From: Sphingobium sp. SCG-1
Lineage (GTDB): Bacteria; Pseudomonadota; Alphaproteobacteria; Sphingomonadales; Sphingomonadaceae
Length of the DNA stretch: 64,000 nucleotides
Assembly (NCBI RefSeq): GCF_002953135.1
Contig: NZ_CP026372.1
Span: 1,612,001-1,676,000, forward strand
Direction of reading: 5' to 3'
The notes under the pieces: generated by a model
The model's database searches: none
Seen by the model: the letters and a program-made list of their open reading frames with translations, nothing else
Told to the model about the DNA's origin: nothing
Made by a program: the position numbers and the translations under genes
Shown: in pieces, positions 27,633-33,527 of the stretch
Position numbering within the stretch: the stretch's first letter is position 1
How the letters are laid out: each line of letters begins with the position of its first letter

Positions 27633-28457
27633 TCAGGTACGCAGGTTGACGATCGTCTGCGTGATGGCGGTGCTGGTCTCGATGGCCTTCGCATTCGCCT
27701 GGAAATTGCGCTGGGCGGAGATCAAACCGACCAGTTCCTCGGTGATGTCCACGTTGGAGCGTTCCAGCGCGCCGGAGCGAACCGAACCGAACATGCCCTG
27801 ACCCGCACCGCCATAAATGGCGTTGCCGCTGTTGATCGAGGCTTCCCAATGCGCGTCGCCTTTCTGACGCAGGCCGTCCTGGCTGGCGAAGTTGGCCATG
27901 GCCACAGAGCCGATCGCGGAGGTGGTGCCATCGGCGTAGGTGGCGGCAACGACGCCCTTGTCGGAGACGGAGATGCTGGCGAGTTCCACCGGAGGCGTCG
28001 CGCCGTTGTTCGCAGGAATTTGCAGGTCGCTGAGCGTGGTGCCAGTGATCGCGCCGGTCGTGGCGTCGACAGGCAAGACCTGAAGGCGTGCGCCGGTTGT
28101 GTCGACGACGAAGCGGCTCTTGTCCATGCTGAACGCGCCGTTGCGCGTGTAGGAGGTCGTGCCGCCGGTGCCCTGCGTCTTGACGGTGAAGAAGCCTTCG
28201 CCGGTGACGGCGAGGTCAAGCGTCTTGTCAGTGGTCTCGATAGTACCCTGCACGAACTGCTGATTAATGCCAATGACGCGGACACCCTGGCCGGCAACCT
28301 GACGCGTGTTCTGCGTCGGGGCGGAGGCGAAGATGTCGCCGAAGCTGGTCTTGCTCTTCTTGAAAGCGGCCGTGTTGACGTTGGCGACGTTATTCGAGAT
28401 CGCCGAAAGGTCGGACTGGGCGGCTTTGAGGCCCGAGAGCGAGGTGTAGAAGGACAT
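27633..28457 (-). CDS. flgE: Flagellar hook protein FlgE (short form)
   Basis: 274 residues. It begins MSFYTSLSGLKAAQSDL and has the motif AISNNVANVNTAAFKKSK, the central TLDLAVTGEGFFTVKT and a C-terminus with RSNVDITEELVGLISAQRNF and TIVNLRT. Position after flgD identifies it as the hook subunit. It is much shorter than enterobacterial FlgE (about 400 residues) because the central surface domain is reduced. It is secreted after FlgD caps the growing hook. Confidence 0.93.
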   Translation of the reverse strand: MSFYTSLSGLKAAQSDLSAISNNVANVNTAAFKKSKTSFGDIFASAPTQNTRQVAGQGVRVIGINQQFVQGTIETTDKTLDLAVTGEGFFTVKTQGTGGTTSYTRNGAFSMDKSRFVVDTTGARLQVLPVDATTGAITGTTLSDLQIPANNGATPPVELASISVSDKGVVAATYADGTTSAIGSVAMANFASQDGLRQKGDAHWEASINSGNAIYGGAGQGMFGSVRSGALERSNVDITEELVGLISAQRNFQANAKAIETSTAITQTIVNLRT

Positions 28458-28481
28458 GTGCGGTACTCCTTGAGGAAATGA

Positions 28482-29132
28482 TCAGCTAAGCCGGATGGCG
28501 TCGGATGGGTTGTAGGTGCCTAGCGGCGTGATGAGTTTGGATGCGGTGCCGTCGGCAGGCGATTGCACGGCGGCGATGCTCGCCCAGGTGGCGACGACTG
28601 GCGCGGTCGCTCCGCGAACCTTCACTTGCAGCGCCTGCGTGCCCACGTTGTTGCCGTCGGCGTCCTTGCCATCCCAGTAGAAGGAGACGTCGCCCTTATC
28701 GCGAGCGCCAAGGTCGATCGTCTTGACGACCTTTCCGCTGCCATCGACCAAGTCGACACTTAGCGCGTCGGACGCGGCCGGAAGCGTGACCTGTCCGGCG
28801 TATTGGCCTGCGGCATCCGGAGCCGCGATGTTGCTCTTGACGAGCATCGAGCGGCCGATCCAGCTTGCGGCGTCGCCAAGGCGCGTCCCGGCAAGCTGAT
28901 TCTTGATGTCGCCCAGCGTCACGTTCATTTCCGCGATGCCGCTGGAATTGGTGATCGTCGCCATCTGTGCGACCATCTGGCTGTTATCCATCGGCTCAAA
29001 CGGGTCTTGGGTTTGCATCTGAGTGGTCAGCAGGCGCAGGAAGTCGGCTTGGCCCATAGCGGACTTGCCGGTTTCCTTGGGTGTCACAGGCTGCTTGAGC
29101 GTGATGCCGGCGTTATCGGTTACTGTCGTCAT
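28482..29132 (-). CDS. flgD: Flagellar hook capping protein FlgD
   Basis: 216 residues. The N-terminal motif MGQADFLRLLTTQMQTQDPFEPMDNSQM (in part, residues 26-53) is the family hallmark, and the C-terminal half has the FlgD Ig-like pattern VSFYWDGKDADGNNV. FlgD forms the temporary cap on which FlgE polymerises. It overlaps flgC by four bases and precedes flgE by 24 bases. Confidence 0.95.
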   Translation of the reverse strand: MTTVTDNAGITLKQPVTPKETGKSAMGQADFLRLLTTQMQTQDPFEPMDNSQMVAQMATITNSSGIAEMNVTLGDIKNQLAGTRLGDAASWIGRSMLVKSNIAAPDAAGQYAGQVTLPAASDALSVDLVDGSGKVVKTIDLGARDKGDVSFYWDGKDADGNNVGTQALQVKVRGATAPVVATWASIAAVQSPADGTASKLITPLGTYNPSDAIRLS

Positions 29133-29542
29133 TTGCCGATCCTTATGGTTTCGAGCATCAGGGATTTGGCGGTCTGCAAGACCTGCACGTTGTTTTGGTA
29201 CATCCGCGCTGATTCGAGCATGTCGACCAACTCGGCGCTGCTATCGACGGCCGCTTCGAATACGTCCCCATTGGCGTCGGCCAGCGGGTGGTTCGGGTCG
29301 TGGCGCTTCACGGGCTTGGCGTTGGTGGTGACGACCTCATCGACCTTCACCGTCGAAACGCCGGGCTTCTCCGTCACAGACTGGAACACCGGACGGATCG
29401 CGCGATAGGCGGTCTTCTCGCTGCCTGTCACATTGCCCGCGTTTGCCATATTGGAGGCGGTCGCGTTCAGACGGACAAGCTGGGCCGACATGGCGCGCCC
29501 GGCAATGTCGAAGACGTTCATGGGTTCACCCGCCATCGTCAT
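29129..29542 (-). CDS. flgC: Flagellar rod protein FlgC
   Basis: 137 residues. It contains LVRLNATASNMANAGNVTGS near the start and a C-terminal ELVDMLESARMYQNNVQVLQ, the FlgC rod-protein pattern. The ATG at 29542 overlaps the flgB stop and has an AGGGG site close upstream; the ATG at 29521 (MNVFDIAGRAMSAQ) is where family similarity begins and is an alternative start. Confidence 0.95.
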   Translation of the reverse strand: MTMAGEPMNVFDIAGRAMSAQLVRLNATASNMANAGNVTGSEKTAYRAIRPVFQSVTEKPGVSTVKVDEVVTTNAKPVKRHDPNHPLADANGDVFEAAVDSSAELVDMLESARMYQNNVQVLQTAKSLMLETIRIGK

Positions 29543-29895
29543 TCTCCCCTGAAGGCGCGGTTGATGGTGTTGATGCGCCCTTCGAGGAAGGAGAGCGTCG
29601 TGCGATACTTGACGGCGTTTTCCGCAAAGAGCGTCTGCTCGGTCGAAAGTTCGACAGTGTTCCCGTCGAGGCTCGGCTGAAGGGGCACGCGATAGCCCAT
29701 AGCGCCTTGCGCGGCATTGGCGGTGTCGGCACCGGATTCGGTCGCGGTCTTCAGTGCCGCTTCGAAGTCTATGTCGCGCGCCTTGTAATTAGGCGTCGAT
29801 GCGTTGGCGATGTTGGAGGCAAGCAGGGACAGACGCTGCGAGCGCAGCGCAAGCGCTTTTCCGTGCACTCCAAACAGGCTGTCTTCCAAGCTCAT
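29539..29895 (-). CDS. flgB: Flagellar proximal rod protein FlgB
   Basis: 118 residues, first gene of the flgBCDEFGHIJKL operon. Recognisable parts are SLLASNIANASTPNYKARDIDFEAA in the N-terminal half and a C-terminus FAENAVKYRTTLSFLEGRINTI. It builds the innermost rod. A consensus sigma-54 promoter lies 88-103 bases upstream, with two palindromic activator-like sites further out. It diverges from the stator-like pair at 30157. Confidence 0.95.
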   Translation of the reverse strand: MSLEDSLFGVHGKALALRSQRLSLLASNIANASTPNYKARDIDFEAALKTATESGADTANAAQGAMGYRVPLQPSLDGNTVELSTEQTLFAENAVKYRTTLSFLEGRINTINRAFRGE

Positions 29896-29982
29896 CTTTT
29901 CTCGTCATCCCCGTTAAAGTTCATGTTCAGCCTGCCGTTCTTGTTCCTGTGGACCATGAAGGCGGATTGTCCGTCCCATATC

Positions 29983-29998
29983 TGCAAAGGCCGTGCCA
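29983..29998 (-). promoter_or_regulatory. Sigma-54 promoter of the flgB operon
   Basis: On the minus strand the sequence is TGGCACGGCCTTTGCA, an exact match to TGGCAC-N5-TTGCA with correct 10-base GG/GC spacing. It points at flgB, giving a leader of roughly 75-80 bases. Confidence 0.88.
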
Positions 29999-30072
29999 AT
30001 TTGTTGGCCGGTGCCGTCTGTTGATGCAAAGTCCAGCAATTCTGCGGGTTTTGCAGGGGAGGGCGGCAAGAG

Positions 30073-30109
30073 CGGCAATTTTTTGCCGGTCGGCGGCAGG
30101 CTTTTGCCG
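30073..30109. promoter_or_regulatory. Two palindromic activator sites, 21 bp apart
   Basis: CGGCAATTTTTTGCCG (30073-30088) and CGGCAGGCTTTTGCCG (30094-30109) are 16-bp inverted repeats of the form CGGCAA-N4-TTGCCG, on the same helix face. They lie 75-111 bases upstream of the flgB sigma-54 promoter, a normal enhancer distance, and just in front of the divergent gene at 30157. They look like sites for the FlbD-type activator encoded at 43776; the GG/GC spacing of 9 rules them out as sigma-54 promoters. Confidence 0.72.
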
Positions 30110-30156
30110 CTGTGCAGCCCCGCGTCTCGCGCGGCTGTATGTGGGGGACGGCAACG

Positions 30157-30837
30157 ATGAGTTTTCTGGCGCATATCCTTGATCCGTTGACGCTCACGCT
30201 GATGATAGCCGGCGTGCTGGCGCTCGCGCTGTTGCAGAACGGGGCCATGGCGTTCGGGCAGGGGATGCGCGCGTTGGGGCCGCTTTTCTCGTCCAAGCCG
30301 GAGCGCGACAGGGATGCGGCACGGGCCGCGATGATGCAGGTCGACCATCTGGCGCAGCTGCGCGGCCTCGCCTGCACCGATCGCGTGTGCACCGACCGCG
30401 TTCTCGCCTCTCATCCGTTTCTGGGCGAAGCCGTACGGAAGCTATCGCATTGCGAGCGGATGGACCAGTTCGAGCTTTGGGCGGAACAACAGCTTGCGGA
30501 TCGGGGTGAGCGGCATCGCGCGGTGCATGGGTTCTGGTACTCGGTGGCGGATGCCGCGCCTGCGATTGGCATGGCGGGGACGATCATCGGCCTGATCGGC
30601 ATGTTCGGTGCGATGGATGATCCGGCGAAGATCGGGCCGTCGATGGCGCTGGCGCTGCTCACGACGCTGTACGGCGTGGTGATCGCAAACCTGATTGCAG
30701 CGCCTATCGCGGGGCGTCTTGTCGATCTCTCAACGCGGGAACTGGCCTGGCAGAAGGCGCTGTGCGACCGGATGCTGGCCGTAGCGCGCCGGGAAAACGC
30801 GCCGGTACGTCGGGCTGCCATTCGGGAAGTCGCATGA
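30157..30837 (+). CDS. MotA/PomA-like stator channel protein
   Basis: 226 residues of the MotA/ExbB/TolQ proton-channel superfamily. The C-terminal part (AAPAIGMAGTIIGLIGMFG, then DDPAKIGPSMALALLTTLYG and IAAPIAGRLVDLS) follows the PomA/MotP pattern more closely than the MotA at 20688. An N-terminal helix (MSFLAHILDPLTLTLMIAGVL) and a cytoplasmic loop with HRAVHGFWY are also seen. The start at 30157 has a GGGGGA site upstream. It is coupled by overlap to a small MotB-like gene. It may be a second stator or a stator-like accessory complex; its role is unproven. Confidence 0.8.
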   Translation: MSFLAHILDPLTLTLMIAGVLALALLQNGAMAFGQGMRALGPLFSSKPERDRDAARAAMMQVDHLAQLRGLACTDRVCTDRVLASHPFLGEAVRKLSHCERMDQFELWAEQQLADRGERHRAVHGFWYSVADAAPAIGMAGTIIGLIGMFGAMDDPAKIGPSMALALLTTLYGVVIANLIAAPIAGRLVDLSTRELAWQKALCDRMLAVARRENAPVRRAAIREVA

Positions 30838-31307
30838 TGCGCGCGCGCAATGCGCGGTGGGCGATAAGCTTTGCCGATCTGGCGCTGCTTCTGCTCGGTT
30901 TTTTCGTTCTTTTGCACGCAAGTGGGAGCCGCAGCGCGCAGGTGCTATCCGGCGTGCGTGCGCAGTTCGGATCGTCCGCATTGGCCGGGGCGGACGAGTG
31001 GCGGGCGGACGCGCTTTTCGTGCCGGGTGAGGTTATCCTGACACCTAATGGGATGACGAAAATACGGGCCGCGGCTTCGCATGCAGTCGCGCGCGGCGGG
31101 TCGGTCGAGCTGGCGTCGGCGGGGCAGGACAAGGGCACCGAACGCTTCGACAGCTGGGACTTGGCGGCGGCACGGCTGGGCGCGGTGGCGCGAGCGCTGA
31201 AGGCGGAGGGCATCAGGGAAAATCGCCTGGTGATCCGGGGTCTCGACCAGCGCTTGGGAGGCACTGGCGGACAAGTTATCCGCGTCGCGCCGGGACCAGC
31301 AAAATAG
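30834..31307 (+). CDS. Small MotB/OmpA-like stator partner
   Basis: 157 residues, much shorter than the MotB at 19620. It has a short basic N-terminus, one membrane helix with an acidic residue at the MotB proton-site position (ISFADLALLLLGFFVLLHAS, Asp15) and a reduced OmpA-like domain in which the usual GHTD motif is replaced by AGQDKG and the NWELSxxRA motif by SWDLAAARLGAV. Peptidoglycan binding is therefore uncertain. It overlaps the preceding channel gene (ATGA), so the two form one complex. It is followed by flgA with its own promoter. Confidence 0.72.
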   Translation: MMRARNARWAISFADLALLLLGFFVLLHASGSRSAQVLSGVRAQFGSSALAGADEWRADALFVPGEVILTPNGMTKIRAAASHAVARGGSVELASAGQDKGTERFDSWDLAAARLGAVARALKAEGIRENRLVIRGLDQRLGGTGGQVIRVAPGPAK

Positions 31308-31321
31308 GCGGAAACAACAGG

Positions 31322-31337
31322 TGGCACAGTAATTGCT
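31322..31337 (+). promoter_or_regulatory. Sigma-54 promoter of flgA
   Basis: TGGCACAGTAATTGCT matches TGGCAC-N5-TTGCW exactly. Transcription would start near 31348, which supports the TTG start of flgA at 31371 rather than the ATG at 31350. Confidence 0.85.
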
Positions 31338-31370
31338 TATAGTCGCGTAATGAATGTCAGGAGACAAACC

Positions 31371-31916
31371 TTGCGCGCTTTTCCGATTTTGATTGTGGCC
31401 CTGGCGGCGACAAGCCCCGCAGCCGCACAGCAGAAGTTCGAGAATCTCGACCGGCTCGATAGCCTGGTGGCAATGACCGTGGGTGCCAATTTGGGCGAGC
31501 CCGGCGGTCCCGCCGCTCCGATCGATCGACGATTGAAACTGGCCGCGTGCCCACGCACGGCGAGCGTCGATGGCCCGGTTTTCGGGGCCGCGATCGTCAA
31601 GTGCGAGGCCCTGGGCTGGCGTATTCGCGTGCCACTGGTGGCGGGAGGTTTTCAGGCGAATGTGACGATGCCCGCGCAGCGTGCCGTCGCAATGCGCCCG
31701 GCGCCTTCGCGCGAGATGGTCGTGAAGAAGGGCGATCCGGTGCAGTTGGTGGCGGGTGGTCCGGCGTTCAGCGTTTCACGCCTGATGGTGGCGGACGAGG
31801 ATGGCGCTATCGGATCGATGATCCGGGTGCGCGGCGAGGACAAGAAAGCCTCGCCCGTATTGGCGCAGGTCATGGAAATGGGCATGGTGCGCATTCCTGG
31901 ATTTAAGGAAAACTGA
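31371..31916 (+). CDS. flgA: Flagellar P-ring assembly chaperone FlgA
   Basis: Periplasmic chaperone for the P-ring protein FlgI. About 181 residues with a signal peptide ending SPAAAQ and the C-terminal SAF-like pattern REMVVKKGDPVQLVAGGPAFSV and IRVRGEDKKASPVLAQV. A TTG at 31371 is preferred: it has AGGAG eight bases upstream and gives a normal signal peptide, while the ATG at 31350 would lie almost on the predicted transcription start. The promoter suggests that it is expressed with the hook-basal-body class. Confidence 0.9.
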   Translation: MRAFPILIVALAATSPAAAQQKFENLDRLDSLVAMTVGANLGEPGGPAAPIDRRLKLAACPRTASVDGPVFGAAIVKCEALGWRIRVPLVAGGFQANVTMPAQRAVAMRPAPSREMVVKKGDPVQLVAGGPAFSVSRLMVADEDGAIGSMIRVRGEDKKASPVLAQVMEMGMVRIPGFKEN

Positions 31917-31929
31917 TCGGTGCCGTATA
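31903..31929 (+). promoter_or_regulatory. Possible weak sigma-28 promoter before flgM
   Basis: TTAA, 15 bases, then GCCGTATA resembles the TAAA-N15-GCCGTTCT promoters of the flagellin genes, but the -35 part is poor and it overlaps the end of flgA. A secondary FliA-dependent promoter for flgM is known in other bacteria. Confidence 0.3.
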
Positions 31930-31989
31930 TAGGTGTTGAGTATAGTTTTTTTGAGCCATTTCGAGGTTCGGACAAGAAGGACGTGACCG

Positions 31990-32265
31990 ATGATTAATTC
32001 CGTTGGACCGGGGCTTGCCGCCGCCATCGAAACTTCGAAGCTGCGTGAAGGCGCAAAGAGCAAGAGCGTAGGCAGCGTCGCGGGCGTGGCCACGCAGGCT
32101 GCCGGCATGTCGTCCAGCCCGGCGGCCCGCATGGCGGCGCAGGGCGCGCCCGTCGATCTGGACAAGATCGGCGCAATCAAGGCGGCGATCGCATCGGGCA
32201 ACTACCCGGTCGATGCCGACGTCATCGCGCAGAAGATGCTCGACCTCGACTTGCCACAGGGCTGA
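31990..32265 (+). CDS. flgM: Anti-sigma-28 factor FlgM
   Basis: 91 residues. The N-terminal half is Ser/Ala/Gly-rich and probably disordered; the C-terminal half, VDLDKIGAIKAAIASGNYPV then DADVIAQKMLDLDL, is the sigma-28-binding helix pattern of FlgM. It would hold FliA inactive until it is exported through the finished hook. It lies 73 bases after flgA and six bases before the FlgN-like gene; fliA is 3.4 kb downstream. Confidence 0.9.
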   Translation: MINSVGPGLAAAIETSKLREGAKSKSVGSVAGVATQAAGMSSSPAARMAAQGAPVDLDKIGAIKAAIASGNYPVDADVIAQKMLDLDLPQG

Positions 32266-32271
32266 TCGATA

Positions 32272-32574
32272 ATGCCGCTCACCGCCCTAGACGAACTGCG
32301 TGACGCGTTCTCCGACTTGCGCAATGCACTGGATGGAGACGATATCATGCTGGTTGACGCCGCAACGGCGCGCGTGCGCGATGCGACGGCCACCGTGCGC
32401 GCCGCAGGCGCGTGGCGCGACGAACCGGCAGTGCGCGATCGGTTGAACAGCCTTATGCCGCTGATCGACGCGGCTCGCATCCGCACCAATGTGTTGAACG
32501 ACAATGCCCGCCAGCGTATCGATATGCTGGCCGCACATGGGGTGGCGCAGGCCCCCATGACATATCGCCGATAA
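32272..32574 (+). CDS. flgN: FlgN-like export chaperone (putative)
   Basis: A 100-residue, largely helical protein directly after flgM. Small size, predicted long helices (LTALDELRDAFSDLRNALDG; DRLNSLMPLIDAARIRTNVL) and the flgM-flgN gene order fit FlgN, the chaperone that brings FlgK and FlgL to the export gate. Sequence conservation in this family is very low, so the call leans on context. The ribosome-binding site is weak, which suggests translational coupling to flgM. Confidence 0.65.
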   Translation: MPLTALDELRDAFSDLRNALDGDDIMLVDAATARVRDATATVRAAGAWRDEPAVRDRLNSLMPLIDAARIRTNVLNDNARQRIDMLAAHGVAQAPMTYRR

Positions 32575-32624
32575 AGGGCTTCCGTTACCGCGCAAAATCG
32601 TGCGTTAACCCCTAATTCCAAAAC

Positions 32625-32640
32625 TGGCACGATCTTTGCT
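32625..32640 (+). promoter_or_regulatory. Sigma-54 promoter of the slt-flhA-fliA operon
   Basis: TGGCACGATCTTTGCT matches TGGCAC-N5-TTGCW exactly, 33 bases before the GTG start of the transglycosylase gene. It should also drive flhA and fliA, which follow with gaps of 9 and 14 bases. Confidence 0.88.
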
Positions 32641-32672
32641 TAAATAGCCCTATATCAATTGGGGGTTATTGG

Positions 32673-33518
32673 GTGTCTGCCTTCGCCGACATGAACATTG
32701 CAGGGACGAACGGCAGCAGCCGCAGCGGACGCGTGACCAACGCAATCGCGATGGCGAGCCGTCGGACCGGCGTCGACTTCGAATATCTGCTGGGGCAGGC
32801 GAAGATCGAAAGCGGCCTCAATCCGTCCGCACGCGCATCCACATCGTCCGCCACCGGGCTGTATCAATTCGTGGACCAGAGCTGGCTCGCTGTCGTCAAC
32901 GACCACGGCGCGGAATATGGCCTCGACTGGGCATCCGATGCTATCAGCAAGGGCAATAACGGGCGCTATTATGTGTCCGATCCCGACCTTCGCAAGCAGA
33001 TCATGGATCTGCGCAACCATCCCGAGACGGCGTCAGTAATGGCGGCCGAGCATGCCTCCGACAACAAGACTTATCTTGAGAAACGCCTTGGTCGCGAGGC
33101 CGAGCCCGCCGACCTCTACATGGCACACTTTCTGGGCGTCGGTGGCGCGGCCAAGTTCCTGGCGGCGAACGACAGCACGCCCAATGCGGCGGCGGCCTCC
33201 CTATTCCCGTCGGCCGCACGCGCCAATCGGTCGATCTTCTTCGACCGGCAAGGTAACGCGCGCAGCTTCGCCGACATCCGCGCGAACTTCGCCGCCAAGC
33301 TCGACAAGAGCGTCCAAGGGGCAAGCGTCCAATATGCAAACGTGCCGATCCCTTCCGGCTGGTCATTGCCCGAGGGTTCAAAGGCCGTGCAGCCCGCAGA
33401 CTATGTGCGCATCGAAACGGAGCGCCTCGCTTCGCAAGTGAGCGCCGTCGACACCAACAAGCCGCAGCCCGCAACGGCGCGGCTCGCCTATCTCATGCTC
33501 GCGACGTTCGGAAGGTAA
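32673..33518 (+). CDS. Flagellar lytic transglycosylase
   Basis: 281 residues with an N-terminal SLT-type muramidase fold: the catalytic Glu in LLGQAKIESGLNPSA, then SSATGLYQFVDQSWL. No clear signal peptide is present, as in FlgJ-linked enzymes exported through the flagellar apparatus. It probably opens the peptidoglycan for rod passage, complementing the FlgJ-like protein at 23891 that has no hydrolase domain (compare SltF of Rhodobacter and PleA of Caulobacter). The start is a GTG at 32673, placed by the promoter and by GGGGG upstream. The C-terminal third is not family-typical. Confidence 0.87.
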   Translation: MSAFADMNIAGTNGSSRSGRVTNAIAMASRRTGVDFEYLLGQAKIESGLNPSARASTSSATGLYQFVDQSWLAVVNDHGAEYGLDWASDAISKGNNGRYYVSDPDLRKQIMDLRNHPETASVMAAEHASDNKTYLEKRLGREAEPADLYMAHFLGVGGAAKFLAANDSTPNAAAASLFPSAARANRSIFFDRQGNARSFADIRANFAAKLDKSVQGASVQYANVPIPSGWSLPEGSKAVQPADYVRIETERLASQVSAVDTNKPQPATARLAYLMLATFGR

Positions 33519-33527
33519 GTCCGCATT

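Noticed and set aside
30073..30109. Possible sigma-54 promoters GGCAATTTTTTGC and GGCAGGCTTTTGC for the gene at 30157
   Set aside because: The GG to GC spacing is nine, not ten; both are better explained as palindromic protein-binding sites.
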